A stretch of 64,000 nucleotides of DNA from an uncultured Bacteroidaceae bacterium. GTDB taxonomy: Bacteria; Bacteroidota; Bacteroidia; Bacteroidales; Bacteroidaceae. The stretch is from positions 1-64,000 of the forward strand of contig CAJOLC010000029.1 of the NCBI GenBank assembly GCA_905235305.1. The letters run 5' to 3'. Shown here piece after piece: positions 8,552-17,235 of this stretch. The position numbers and the translations under genes were made by a program. Each line of letters starts with the position of its first letter. Position 1 is the stretch's first letter. The notes below the pieces were generated by a model that did no database searches, was not told the DNA's origin, and saw only the letters and a program-made list of their open reading frames with translations.

Positions 8552-9748
8552 ATGCCACAGATTTCCGTACGAGGTATTGAGATGCCGGAGTCGCCTATCC
8601 GTAAGTTGGCTCCCTTGGCATACGCTGCGAAGGACAGAGGAATACATGTTTACCACCTGAACATTGGTCAGCCGGATCTCCCGACTCCCCAAGCGGCAAT
8701 CAACGCCATAAAGAATATCGACCGGACCATCCTTGAATACAGTCCCAGCCAAGGCTATCTGAGCTATCGCAAGAAGCTGGTAGGCTATTATGAGAAGTAT
8801 AACATCCATCTCACGCCCGAGGATATCATCATCACCAGCGGCGGTAGCGAGGCGGTGCTGTTCTCTTTTCTGGCTTGCCTGAATCCCGGCGACGAGATTA
8901 TCGTGCCGGAGCCTGCATACGCTAACTACATGGCGTTTGCCATCTCGGCAGGTGCCGTCATCCGCACCATTACGACGACTATCGAGGAGGGCTTCTCTTT
9001 GCCGAAGGTCGAGAAGTTCGAGGAGCTCATCAACGAAAAGACGCGTGCCATCCTCATCTGTAATCCGAACAACCCCACGGGCTACCTCTACACCCGTCGC
9101 GAAATGAATCAGATCCGCGACCTGGTCAAGAAGTACGACCTTTACCTGTTCAGCGACGAGGTCTACCGCGAGTTTATCTATACGGGCAGCCCTTATATCA
9201 GTGCCTGCCACCTGGAGGGCATCGAGAACAACGTCGTGCTAATCGACAGCGTGAGCAAGCGTTACAGTGAGTGCGGCATACGCATCGGTGCGCTCATCAC
9301 TAAGAATCAGGAGGTGCGCAAGGCTGTCATGAAGTTCTGCCAGGCACGCCTCAGTCCGCCACTCATTGGCCAGATTGCTGCCGAAGCAAGTCTTGATGAA
9401 CCCGAGGAATACGGTCGCGAGGTTTATGATGAATACGTGGAGCGCAGGAAATGCCTTATTGACGGACTGAACCGAATACCCGGCGTCTACAGCCCCATAC
9501 CGATGGGTGCGTTCTATACCGTGGCGAAGTTGCCCGTAGATGATGCCGAGAAGTTCTGTGCCTGGTGCCTGAGCGACTTCAACTACGAGGGCGAGACGGT
9601 CATGCTGGCGCCCGCCGCCGGCTTCTACACTACGCCGGGCATCGGCAAGAACGAAGTCCGATTGGCTTATGTGCTGAAGAAGGAAGACCTAGTCCGCGCA
9701 CTCTTCATACTACGCAAGGCCTTGGAAGCTTATCCCGGCAAAGTATAA
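8552..9748 (+). CDS. Class I/II aminotransferase (AspC-like)
   Basis: A protein of 398 residues with the fold-type I PLP aminotransferase pattern: LNIGQPDLPTP near the N-terminus, the Asn-Pro-Asn-Asn-Pro-Thr-Gly motif, FSDEVYREF for PLP binding, and SVSKRYSECGIRIG carrying the Schiff-base Lys. It transfers amino groups between amino acids and 2-oxo acids; aspartate or aromatic amino acids are likely substrates, but specificity cannot be fixed from motifs. The stop overlaps the next start by one base (TAATG), so it is translationally linked to the permease gene. A second, different aminotransferase gene lies at 21774. Confidence 0.88.
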   Translation: MPQISVRGIEMPESPIRKLAPLAYAAKDRGIHVYHLNIGQPDLPTPQAAINAIKNIDRTILEYSPSQGYLSYRKKLVGYYEKYNIHLTPEDIIITSGGSEAVLFSFLACLNPGDEIIVPEPAYANYMAFAISAGAVIRTITTTIEEGFSLPKVEKFEELINEKTRAILICNPNNPTGYLYTRREMNQIRDLVKKYDLYLFSDEVYREFIYTGSPYISACHLEGIENNVVLIDSVSKRYSECGIRIGALITKNQEVRKAVMKFCQARLSPPLIGQIAAEASLDEPEEYGREVYDEYVERRKCLIDGLNRIPGVYSPIPMGAFYTVAKLPVDDAEKFCAWCLSDFNYEGETVMLAPAAGFYTTPGIGKNEVRLAYVLKKEDLVRALFILRKALEAYPGKV

Positions 9749-10989
9749 TGTTTACATTTTTTGTCGCTAAACGGCTCTTTGCGGAAGGCGGGAGCAGCGG
9801 ACGTGCTTCGCGTCTGGCTACCGGCATTGCTACCGTTGGCGTTGCCATAGGCTTGGCTGTGATGCTGGTCAGTGTGGCGATTGTGCTAGGCTTCCAGCGC
9901 GAGGTGCAGGACAAGGTGCTGGGCTTCGGCGCACACATCAAGGTGATGAACTTCAGGAGCCTTGGTCAGCAGGAGCTTTCGCCGATTGTCATCGACGACT
10001 CCGTCGTGTCGCGGCTCGAAGCCATCCCTAATGTGGCGTCCGTGGCACGTTTCTGCACGAAGCCAGGCATGCTGAAGACCGACGCCAACTTCCGTGGCAT
10101 AGCCATTCAAGGCATTGGGCAGGACTACGACCGCAGCTTTATCCAGAGCCACATGGTCAGTGGCGAGATGCCCGAGTTCACAGATTCCGTCGGCTCAGGC
10201 AAGCTTGTGATCTCGCAGGCAATGGCTCGCGAGATGCAGGTTGACGTAGGGCAGACCATCTATGCCTACTTCTTTGAGCAGACGGTTCGGGCGAGGAAGT
10301 TCACCGTGGCAGGCATTTACCGCACCAACCTCACCGATTTTGACCGGAACTTTGCCTATACCGACCTCTTCACTATCCACCGCCTCCTGAGGTGGGACAG
10401 CCAGCAGTATGCGGGGGCGGAGATTAGGTTGCAGGACTTCGAACGCCTCGACGAGACCCTGATGAACGTGGTGGACCAGGTCAACCACCGTCAGGATTCC
10501 TACGGCGAGTACTACTCCAGCATGAGCATCCGCATGGAGCATCCGCAGATATTCGCTTGGCTCGGGCTGCTCGACATGGACATCGCCGTCATTCTTATCC
10601 TGATGATATGCGTCTCCATCTTTACTGCGGTGAGCGGTTTGCTCATCATCATCCTGGAACGCACTAACTTCATCGGCATCATGAAGGCTTTGGGAGCGCG
10701 CAACAAGCAGGTGAGGCATTTGTTCCTCGGCCTTGCCATGCTCATCATCCTCCGTGGCATCGTCTACGGCAACGTACTGGCCTTTGCCCTCATCTACCTG
10801 CAGAAGCTGACGGGGCTGGTTACTTTGGACCCTGAAGTCTACTACGTCGAGGCCGTGCCCGTGCTGGTGAACTGGTGGTGGGTGCTTGCCATCGACCTCG
10901 GTACGCTAGTGATCAGCACTCTGGCCATGGTGGTGCCGAGCTTCGTGGTGTCAAACATCACGCCCGCCAAAAGCATCCGCTTCGAATAG
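9748..10989 (+). CDS. ABC transporter permease of the FtsX/LolE type
   Basis: A protein of 413 residues starting at the ATG that overlaps the aminotransferase stop. It has an N-terminal membrane segment (about residues 22-45), a large periplasmic domain (about 45-270) and three C-terminal segments in an FtsX-like domain (AVILILMICVSIFTAVSGLLIIILERTNFIGIMKALGARNKQVRHLF). This is the LolC/LolE/MacB_PCD-FtsX arrangement. The KALGA motif is the typical coupling region that contacts an ABC ATPase, but no ATPase gene is adjacent. It probably serves lipoprotein release or a related export step. Its 3' end overlaps the convergent prmA gene by 39 bases. Confidence 0.85.
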   Translation: MFTFFVAKRLFAEGGSSGRASRLATGIATVGVAIGLAVMLVSVAIVLGFQREVQDKVLGFGAHIKVMNFRSLGQQELSPIVIDDSVVSRLEAIPNVASVARFCTKPGMLKTDANFRGIAIQGIGQDYDRSFIQSHMVSGEMPEFTDSVGSGKLVISQAMAREMQVDVGQTIYAYFFEQTVRARKFTVAGIYRTNLTDFDRNFAYTDLFTIHRLLRWDSQQYAGAEIRLQDFERLDETLMNVVDQVNHRQDSYGEYYSSMSIRMEHPQIFAWLGLLDMDIAVILILMICVSIFTAVSGLLIIILERTNFIGIMKALGARNKQVRHLFLGLAMLIILRGIVYGNVLAFALIYLQKLTGLVTLDPEVYYVEAVPVLVNWWWVLAIDLGTLVISTLAMVVPSFVVSNITPAKSIRFE

Positions 10990-11862
10990 GAGCATAGCCC
11001 ATTCCCCTTCGTTTTCCGTTTTCAAGAGACTGAAGCCCAACTCCGAAGCGGCTTCCGTCAGGGTACTCATGTCCGCCCGGAAGAAGCCGCTCAGTATCAT
11101 CCTGCCCTTTGGCTTGACCGACACGGCGAAGCGCGGGAGGTCCTGAAGCAGGATGTTGCGGTTGATATTGGCAATAAGGAGGTCGGCTTTGGACTGATGC
11201 GCGAGCAGGGAACTGTCGCCAAGAGCCAGCACGACGCCCTCCTTGCGGCCACTGTGGTTGCCTGAGTCACCGCAGGTCCTGTACTCTATGCCGTTCAGGA
11301 GCAGGTTGTCCTTCGTGTTTTCCACGCTCCACTGGTCGATGTCGTAGGCAAAGACACGACTCGCTCCGCGCTTGACGGCCATAATCGACAGTATGCCCGT
11401 GCCCGTTCCGGCGTCGATGACGTCCTTCCCCTCCAGGTCGAGGCGGGCAAGAGTCCGTAGGACGAGACGCGTCGTCTCATGGCTGCCGGTGCCGAAAGCA
11501 AGGCGGGGCGTGATGAGAATGTCGTATTTAACTTGCGGTACATCAGTGTGTTTCACATCGTGAACCACTATATCATCACCTACCTCAACAGGCTGGAAGC
11601 CCTCTTCCTCCCAGACCTGGTTCCAGTCCTCGTCGGGAGCTTCGGCCAGCGAGTAACTGATTTCGACCCCAGGCAGGCAGAAGTCCCGGACAAGAGCCTG
11701 CATCTCAGCCTCGCTCCAGGCACTCTGCTGAATGTAGGCCAGCAAGCCGCTCTCCGTCTCGGAGAAAGATTCAAACCCTATCTCAGCCAGCATTGCCGAC
11801 AGGACATCTGCGGCGTCCTGACTGAAAGGCCGTATTTCGCAAGTCACTTCAAAGTACTTCAT
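10951..11862 (-). CDS. prmA: Ribosomal protein L11 methyltransferase
   Basis: A protein of about 303 residues from the ATG at 11862 (MKYFEVTCE); the longer reading from 11889 adds nine residues with no support. The N-terminal half is the L11-binding domain. The methyltransferase carries SAM motif I DAGTGTGILSIMA, the AYDID that follows, and an ANINRNILL motif in the position of the family NPPY-like loop. PrmA trimethylates ribosomal protein L11. The gene is monocistronic, and its end lies inside the 3' end of the convergent permease gene. No TAnnTTTG promoter was found in the 60 bases before the start; the region is AT-rich. Confidence 0.93.
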   Translation of the reverse strand: MKYFEVTCEIRPFSQDAADVLSAMLAEIGFESFSETESGLLAYIQQSAWSEAEMQALVRDFCLPGVEISYSLAEAPDEDWNQVWEEEGFQPVEVGDDIVVHDVKHTDVPQVKYDILITPRLAFGTGSHETTRLVLRTLARLDLEGKDVIDAGTGTGILSIMAVKRGASRVFAYDIDQWSVENTKDNLLLNGIEYRTCGDSGNHSGRKEGVVLALGDSSLLAHQSKADLLIANINRNILLQDLPRFAVSVKPKGRMILSGFFRADMSTLTEAASELGFSLLKTENEGEWAMLLFEADAFGGRDV

Positions 11863-11936
11863 AATATATATAATAATGTGTCGTCGCACGGCTCAACGCA
11901 CTGCCTCGGGCATCTTTTCTGCATCAGCCACTCAAC

Positions 11937-12047
11937 CCAGCAGGGAGGGTTCGTTGCAGCATCATGAATATTCAATTGCAGGTTCATGAATATTCAATTG
12001 CAGGTTCATGATGCTGCAACGAATCCATTACGTTATGTTCTCCGACG
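11937..12047. repeat. 111-bp structured intergenic repeat, copy 1 (CATG/AATT type)
   Basis: Part of the 350-base gap between prmA and the next gene. A perfect 19-bp inverted repeat (11950-11968 with 12005-12023) encloses two direct 22-bp units that start at 11956 and 11978. CATG occurs at 11963, 11985 and 12007, and AATT lies halfway between, so palindromes alternate every 11 bp. Two further copies of exactly the same length lie at 40136-40246 and 55355-55465, with gapless matches in the left 19 and right about 38 bases. Confidence 0.85.
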
Positions 12048-12156
12048 CAACGTGCCGGGCGAAGCGTTCCGGCGTGATGAGCCGTACATTTCCCCTGCAA
12101 AAGTAACTATTTTTATCCAGTTGGGGAAATTTCCCCCACAAAATAGGTGTTTCCCC

Positions 12157-12187
12157 TTTGCATATTGCGCAAAACTCCTTAACTTTG
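12157..12187 (+). promoter_or_regulatory. Complete Bacteroidetes promoter
   Basis: TTTG at 12157-12160, exactly 19 bases, then TAACTTTG at 12180-12187. This matches the full TTTG-N19-TAnnTTTG consensus, 25 bases before the ATG at 12213. Confidence 0.8.
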
Positions 12188-12212
12188 CATCGTAATTAAA
12201 TTGTAATGCACC

Positions 12213-13349
12213 ATGAAAGCTAACATTATCCTCCTTTTGATGCTCTCGGCTATTTGCCTTGGCGCATACGCACAGGACGACGACATGTACTCCTTCTCTT
12301 CCAAGAAGAAAGGGCAGCAAAGCACGGCCACTTCTGTGCAGAGAAACTCGCAAGCAACCCGTGAGGATGAAGGCGAAGCCTTTGCCGACTATCACACAGG
12401 ACAGCTTCGCGACGTCGACGAATACAATCGTCGTGGCACCCTTCCGCCCTCCGACGCACCGACCTATCGCCTCCAGGGCGACACGCTCCTCGTGACGACT
12501 ACCGAACCGCAGTACGAAGTCTCTGCCTACAACAAAGGCTACGACGACGGATACTACGACGGCTTCTACGACGGAGACTTCACTTACACGTCCCGCCTGG
12601 CACGCTATCGCGGCTTCCGCTTCTACGACCCCTACGTCTGGGACTACTGCTACGGCTGGTATGACCCATGGTACGACCCCTGGTACGGCTGGTATGCACC
12701 CTACTATCGCTACGGCTACTACAGCTGGACAAGCTGGGGCTGGGGCTGGGGATACAGCTGGAGCCACCCCCACTACTACGGAGGCTACTGGGGCGGACAC
12801 AGCGGCTGGTACCACAGAAGCCAGCGTACAACGGCCGCCCGCAACCTTGGCCAACGCTCGGCAACCTATGCCGGAAGAGGCTCCGGCGGCAGAATGGTCA
12901 ACGGACGCGTCGGTCCATCCCGCTCAGCAACATCAGCCACAACACGAGGAACTAGCAGAGGCGAAGGCACTCGCAGCACATATCAGGGACCTTCGAGAGG
13001 CAATGCTACGAATGGAAGCACACGTGGCACGACAACGACCCGCAGCAGAGAGGTGACTCCTTCACGCGGCACGACGAACAACACAGCTACACGCAGCAGC
13101 TCGACCGCTACTTCGCGCGGCACATACAACACCCCAACACGCAGCAGTAGCACCGTCAGCAGTAGCAGCAGCTCACGCGGAAGCTACAGCAGCGGAAGCG
13201 GAAGCTACAGCAGCGGAGGCAGCTTCGGCGGCAGCTCACGCGGCGGAGGCGGCTTCAGCGGAGGCGGTGGAGGTGGCTTCAGCGGCGGCGGTTCCCGTGG
13301 CGGCGGAGGCGGCGGCTCACGCGGAGGCGGCGGTGGCGGTCGCAGATAA
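12213..13349 (+). CDS. Exported low-complexity protein, Tyr/Trp-rich centre and Gly/Ser/Arg-rich tail
   Basis: A protein of 378 residues of unknown function. After a signal peptide (about residues 1-20) there is an ordinary-looking region up to about 130. Next comes a segment of about 60 residues packed with Tyr, Trp, Asp and Pro (YGWYDPWYDPWYGWYAPYY). The last 150 residues are Ser/Thr/Arg-rich and end in Gly-rich runs (SRGGGGGGSRGGGGGGRR). The repetitive DNA behind the tail, built on GGCGGAGGC, could vary in length by slippage. It is probably a surface or periplasmic protein with a disordered, sticky tail. Similar proteins occur in Bacteroidales as hypotheticals. A strong promoter lies upstream, and a porin-like gene follows after 63 bases. 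Confidence 0.7.
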   Translation: MKANIILLLMLSAICLGAYAQDDDMYSFSSKKKGQQSTATSVQRNSQATREDEGEAFADYHTGQLRDVDEYNRRGTLPPSDAPTYRLQGDTLLVTTTEPQYEVSAYNKGYDDGYYDGFYDGDFTYTSRLARYRGFRFYDPYVWDYCYGWYDPWYDPWYGWYAPYYRYGYYSWTSWGWGWGYSWSHPHYYGGYWGGHSGWYHRSQRTTAARNLGQRSATYAGRGSGGRMVNGRVGPSRSATSATTRGTSRGEGTRSTYQGPSRGNATNGSTRGTTTTRSREVTPSRGTTNNTATRSSSTATSRGTYNTPTRSSSTVSSSSSSRGSYSSGSGSYSSGGSFGGSSRGGGGFSGGGGGGFSGGGSRGGGGGGSRGGGGGGRR

Positions 13350-13412
13350 AGACCACCGACCTCAACCGAGATACTATCATTAAGTTTATTCCTTAACCTG
13401 TCAACTAAGAAA

Positions 13413-14999
13413 ATGAAACGCTATATCATCCTTCCCTTCATCGCTGTTTCCGTTGCAGTTCACGCGCAAAACACCTACATGAACGAGCGGTTGGCGAACA
13501 ACTCCGGCGATGTCATCGGCACAGCACGCTACGTCGGCATGGGCGGCGCCCTCGGTGCCCTCGGCGCAGACATCAGCGTCATCAGCTGGAACCCCGCAGG
13601 AATCGGACTCTACAGAAAGAACGACATCGCCCTCACCTTCGGCGGGCATTGGGGCACATCCCGCATTGACGAGGAAAACCGAGGTAAGGGAACATTCGAC
13701 CAGGCTGGCTTCGTGCTCACCAGAAGGACAAACAGTGATGTGTGCCCATACGTCAACTTTGCCTTCAACTATCAGAAGAAGATCAACTACAACCATAATT
13801 TCTATGCCGACAACCCTAATTTGTTCGGGCTTAGCCAACTAGACCAGGTGGCAGAACTTACGGACTGGGACGAGGGATGGCAGAACAACCTTGCCGGCAT
13901 GGCACTCGAGAACGGGTACTTCATTAAAGACTCGTATATCGACGACAATGGTTACAAACAAGAATACTACAAGAATACCGTGTCGTCCTCAAGCAACGAA
14001 TACACTCACCACAGCGAAGGCGCGCTCCATTCTTTCGACTTTAACCTCAGCACGAATATCAACAACCGTGCCTTCCTCGGACTTACCATCGGCGTGGATA
14101 ACATGCGTTACTCGGGATGGACCTACTATCGGGAATACGACTGGGACAACGGAAAGGCACGATATGACCTGAACGAAGACATCCGCGTCAGTGGTACAGG
14201 CGTCAACTTCAAGCTCGGAACCATCATCAGACCTTTTGAGGACAACCCATTCCGATTTGCACTTGTCATGGAAACTCCCACATGGTATCGCCTCACCAGT
14301 AAGATTGATTTCGACCTCACACGCGAACCAATTTACCTGGGCAGCAAGATAGATCCCTGGCGAAGCGAGCTTGACTTCAACCTGCGCACACCATGGAAGT
14401 TCCGCATGGGCATGGGAAGTACCGTCGGTTCTACGCTTGCATGGGACATCGACTATGAAATCTCTGCCTACAAAGGCACAAGCATGGGCTATCCCAAAAG
14501 GGAATATGCCGACGGCTCCACATCAGGAAACATAAAGGACAAGGCCATGAACGACCACACACGCGACAATATGCGGCCCATCCACACCTTACGCCTCGGC
14601 CTGGAAGCCAACGCCAACAAGCACCTTTCCTTCCGCCTGGGCTACAACTTCAGCTCATCGCCATACAAGAAGGACATCACCTTCGACCAGTACAGCATCA
14701 ATAGTTCGTCCATGGACTACGCAACAAGTACGAACTACATGCGCCTCGGCAACACGAACATACTGACGCTCGGTATGGGCTACCACACGAAGAGCTTCTA
14801 TGTGGACTTGGCCTACAAGATTCGCAACCAGAAGGCAGACTTCTATGCCTTCGACACAAGTTTCACCAATACTCAGCAGGAGAACACCCCACGCTTCGTT
14901 ATAGATAACGGCGATGACTTCGCCGACCTGAAGCTCGACCCTGTTGATGTCAACCTGACGAGGCAGACCATCACCTGCACTTTAGGTTTCAAGTTCTGA
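13413..14999 (+). CDS. FadL/OmpP1-like outer-membrane transport protein
   Basis: A protein of 528 residues with a signal peptide ending at HAQ (about residue 19). The start of the mature part (ARYVGMGGALGALGADISVISWNPAGIGLYRKNDIALTF) is the hallmark of the FadL/TodX/OmpP1 family: an N-terminal Gly-rich hatch, then WNPAG. The rest is a succession of amphipathic strands ending in a terminal Phe (TITCTLGFKF), consistent with a beta barrel. Members move hydrophobic compounds across the outer membrane; the substrate here is unknown. It lies between the low-complexity exported protein and a thioredoxin-like gene, in the same direction. Confidence 0.8.
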   Translation: MKRYIILPFIAVSVAVHAQNTYMNERLANNSGDVIGTARYVGMGGALGALGADISVISWNPAGIGLYRKNDIALTFGGHWGTSRIDEENRGKGTFDQAGFVLTRRTNSDVCPYVNFAFNYQKKINYNHNFYADNPNLFGLSQLDQVAELTDWDEGWQNNLAGMALENGYFIKDSYIDDNGYKQEYYKNTVSSSSNEYTHHSEGALHSFDFNLSTNINNRAFLGLTIGVDNMRYSGWTYYREYDWDNGKARYDLNEDIRVSGTGVNFKLGTIIRPFEDNPFRFALVMETPTWYRLTSKIDFDLTREPIYLGSKIDPWRSELDFNLRTPWKFRMGMGSTVGSTLAWDIDYEISAYKGTSMGYPKREYADGSTSGNIKDKAMNDHTRDNMRPIHTLRLGLEANANKHLSFRLGYNFSSSPYKKDITFDQYSINSSSMDYATSTNYMRLGNTNILTLGMGYHTKSFYVDLAYKIRNQKADFYAFDTSFTNTQQENTPRFVIDNGDDFADLKLDPVDVNLTRQTITCTLGFKF

Positions 15000-15073
15000 A
15001 ACGACACCTCAGCTTTCGCCCGTGAACACCAATGAAGGTCGTCCGGGCGAAAGTCTTTTGATACAGCACAGGT

Positions 15074-15601
15074 ATGAAGAGGAACCTCATCCTTTGTCTG
15101 GCAGTCGTCTCACTTGTCATGACAGCCACCGGCGCCTTTTCGCAAAGCGAGAAGGAGCAGACAACTTTGGCCAAAGTCTATGACGAAGACATCGACCCCC
15201 TTGCACAAATCGACCAAGCCATAGCGAAGGCACAGTCGGCAGACAAGTATGTGGTCTGCCAGGTCGGCGGCAACTGGTGCCCGTGGTGCCTGAGGTTTGC
15301 CGACGTCATCCGTAAAGATACAGCCATCGCCGCAGTCATCGACGACAACTTCGTCTATATCCATGTGAACTACGACCCGCGGAAATCTGCCGGCGAAGCG
15401 AAGGAAAAGCAGGCGGCAGCATTAATGGAGAGGCTCTCCGGCTGCGGACGTTTCGGCTTTCCTGTGTTCGTCGTGCTCGACGGAAGCGGCAAGGTCATCC
15501 ACATTCAGGACTCGAGCTTCCTCGAAGAGGGACAAGGTTACGACAAGGAGAAAGTGCTGCGATTCTTCAGGAACTGGACGCCGAAGGCCGTAAAGCCCTG
15601 A
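15074..15601 (+). CDS. Exported thioredoxin-like protein with a CPWC motif
   Basis: A protein of 175 residues: a signal peptide (about 1-23), then a thioredoxin fold with GGNWCPWCLRFADVIRKD. The CxxC pair sits at the start of the first helix as in DsbD-gamma and thioredoxin_7 proteins, and GRFGFPVFVVLDGSGKVI supplies the cis-Pro region. It probably reduces or isomerises disulfides in the periplasm. A charged segment, KSAGEAKEKQAAALM, separates the two halves. No promoter is obvious in the 74 bases after the porin gene, so co-transcription is possible. The following 230 bases contain only the promoter of the HEPN gene. Confidence 0.82.
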   Translation: MKRNLILCLAVVSLVMTATGAFSQSEKEQTTLAKVYDEDIDPLAQIDQAIAKAQSADKYVVCQVGGNWCPWCLRFADVIRKDTAIAAVIDDNFVYIHVNYDPRKSAGEAKEKQAAALMERLSGCGRFGFPVFVVLDGSGKVIHIQDSSFLEEGQGYDKEKVLRFFRNWTPKAVKP

Positions 15602-15772
15602 CAACCCGCGCCTCTTCCCGTGCCATCTTTCCTGCCAACTCATTGGCTAACAACCTTCGTCACGCCCTTCTCGGACTCTCCACCAACGCGACAACTGCCA
15701 ACGACACGTTAGTAGTTTGCCGACTAAACATGGAGGGTTTGCATTTCATCAGAAACTTTTTCGGCGTTATCA

Positions 15773-15803
15773 TTGGAACATATAAGAAAAAAAGCTATCT
15801 TTG
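15773..15803 (+). promoter_or_regulatory. Promoter of the HEPN/MNT pair
   Basis: TTGG at 15773-15776, 19 bases, then TATCTTTG at 15796-15803. The second element is a perfect TAnnTTTG and the first is a three-of-four match. It lies 29 bases before the HEPN ATG at 15833. Confidence 0.65.
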
Positions 15804-15832
15804 CAACGTGAAATGTCTCAAAGGCAAGGCTG

Positions 15833-16240
15833 ATGGCAATAGACAAAGTGGCATATTGGCTTGACATCGCGGACTACGATGCCGAGACAGCCGAGACCCT
15901 CTACAATGGCGGTCGGTGCCTGTATGTAGCCTTCATGTGCCATCAGACCATTGAGAAAACACTGAAAGCCTACTGGTGCGGCACTATGTCAGACGACCCT
16001 CCCTTCACGCACAACCACATGAGGCTGGCCACAGGTTGCGGTCTCTACGACAGGATGAGCGAGGAGCAGAAGGACTTTCTCGACACCATCACCAACTACA
16101 ACATAGAGGCTCGCTATCCCGAGGACAAGGAAGAACTGTCAAGAAGGCTTACCAAACAACACTGCCGTGCAATCATCGACGACACCAAACGACTGGTACA
16201 ATGGATAAAAGACGAACTCTTAGTCGCGACGAGGCATTAG
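15833..16240 (+). CDS. HEPN domain protein (possible RNase toxin)
   Basis: A protein of 135 residues of the PF05168-type HEPN family. The first helix pair (YWLDIADYDAETAETLYNGGRCLYVAFMCHQTIEKTLKAYW) is characteristic. A later RLTKQH gives the R-x4-H motif that forms the metal-independent RNase site in active HEPN toxins. Residue +2 after the His is Arg, so the R-x4-H-x-Tyr form, whose Tyr is AMPylated by the partner in the HepT/MntA system, is absent. The 3' end overlaps the nucleotidyltransferase gene by 40 bases. It is either a type VII toxin that is neutralised differently or a non-toxic nucleotidyltransferase partner. Confidence 0.82.
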   Translation: MAIDKVAYWLDIADYDAETAETLYNGGRCLYVAFMCHQTIEKTLKAYWCGTMSDDPPFTHNHMRLATGCGLYDRMSEEQKDFLDTITNYNIEARYPEDKEELSRRLTKQHCRAIIDDTKRLVQWIKDELLVATRH

Positions 16241-16518
16241 AACTTGTCAGGCAATACAAACTGGTCATCAGCCATCGCTTCGAGAAGGAGCCGAAGGTGA
16301 TGATGTTCGGTTCGTATAGCAAAGGCTGTGCAAATCCCGACAGCGACATTGATGTGGCAGTCATTGTGCCAACCTATGGCGACCAGAAGTTTGAGATTTC
16401 CAAGAAACTGTGGCACGATGTCCGGCAGGTCAGCTTCCTCATCGAACCCGTCTTAATGGCAGACGACCGCTGGTCGCCGCTTTATGACGATGTCATGCGC
16501 ACAGGCATTGCCGTCTGA
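16201..16518 (+). CDS. Minimal nucleotidyltransferase (MNT), partner of the HEPN protein
   Basis: A protein of 105 residues starting at the ATG at 16201, inside the HEPN gene. It carries the polymerase-beta-fold motif GSYSKGCANPDSDIDVAV, an exact GS-x10-D-x-D signature. In known HEPN/MNT pairs this enzyme transfers AMP groups to the HEPN toxin and inactivates it. The third catalytic acid is probably in SFLIEPVLM (Glu in the strand after the core). It is compact, as is normal for the family. The 40-base overlap with the HEPN gene argues for coupled synthesis. The following 94-base gap converges on the kinase gene and has only a weak 6-bp stem. Confidence 0.85.
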   Translation: MDKRRTLSRDEALELVRQYKLVISHRFEKEPKVMMFGSYSKGCANPDSDIDVAVIVPTYGDQKFEISKKLWHDVRQVSFLIEPVLMADDRWSPLYDDVMRTGIAV

Positions 16519-16612
16519 ACCGCATTGGTCGTGAGCCGGAACTGCACGCTCCGTCGGTGCAGGACAAAGGTTGCCGAAGCATCCAGCCTACATCTGTCTG
16601 CCTGCTTCAGAG

Positions 16613-17233
16613 CTATTCCCCGGGGAAGAGGCCGTAGAGCTTGGCGTCTATCTGCTCCGTGATGCGCTGGAAGTCAGCGGTGTTGGACTCGAACTTCAGC
16701 GTGTCGCCGTCCACGATGAGGAGCTTGCCGGGATAGTCCTTAATCCATTCTTCGTAGCGATCATTCAGGCCGTTGAGGTAGTCGATGCGTATGCTTTGCT
16801 CGTAGTCCCTGCCTCGTTTGGCGATTTGGGCAATGAGGTTGGGGATGCTGCTGCGTATGTAGATGAGCAAGTCCGGCAGTTCCACGAGCGAGATCATCAG
16901 GTCGAAGAGGTCGCTGTAGTTCTTGAAGTCGCGGTCGCTCATGTAGCCTTTTGCATGAAGATTGGGTGCGAAGATGCGTGCGTCCTCGAAGATGGTGCGG
17001 TCCTGAATGATGGTATCCTCGCTCTTTGATATCTCCACGACGTCGCGGAAACGCTTGTTCAGGAAATAGACCTGCAGGTTGAAGCTCCATCTTTTCATGT
17101 CTTGATAGAAATCATCGAGGTAGGGATTGCTCTCTGCTGGTTCGAAGCGAGGCGTCCAGCCGTATCTCTTTGCAAGCAATCTCGTGAGGGTGGTCTTGCC
17201 GCACCCTATGTTTCCGGCTACTGCTATGTGCAT
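16613..17233 (-). CDS. Deoxynucleoside kinase, copy 1
   Basis: A protein of 206 residues of the dCK/dGK/TK2-like family. It begins directly with the P-loop GNIGCGKTTL and includes the substrate-binding stretch RFEPAESNPYLDDFY, the DRT loop (IIQDRTIFEDARIF, with DRS in relatives) and the lid region RGRDYEQSIRIDYL. It phosphorylates deoxynucleosides for salvage. The neighbouring gene (17305-17937) encodes a paralogue in the same direction, so the two may form a heterodimer, as lactobacillar dAK/dGK do. The spacer before its start holds a 42-base sequence also present before era. Confidence 0.9.
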   Translation of the reverse strand: MHIAVAGNIGCGKTTLTRLLAKRYGWTPRFEPAESNPYLDDFYQDMKRWSFNLQVYFLNKRFRDVVEISKSEDTIIQDRTIFEDARIFAPNLHAKGYMSDRDFKNYSDLFDLMISLVELPDLLIYIRSSIPNLIAQIAKRGRDYEQSIRIDYLNGLNDRYEEWIKDYPGKLLIVDGDTLKFESNTADFQRITEQIDAKLYGLFPGE

Positions 17234-17235
17234 AT

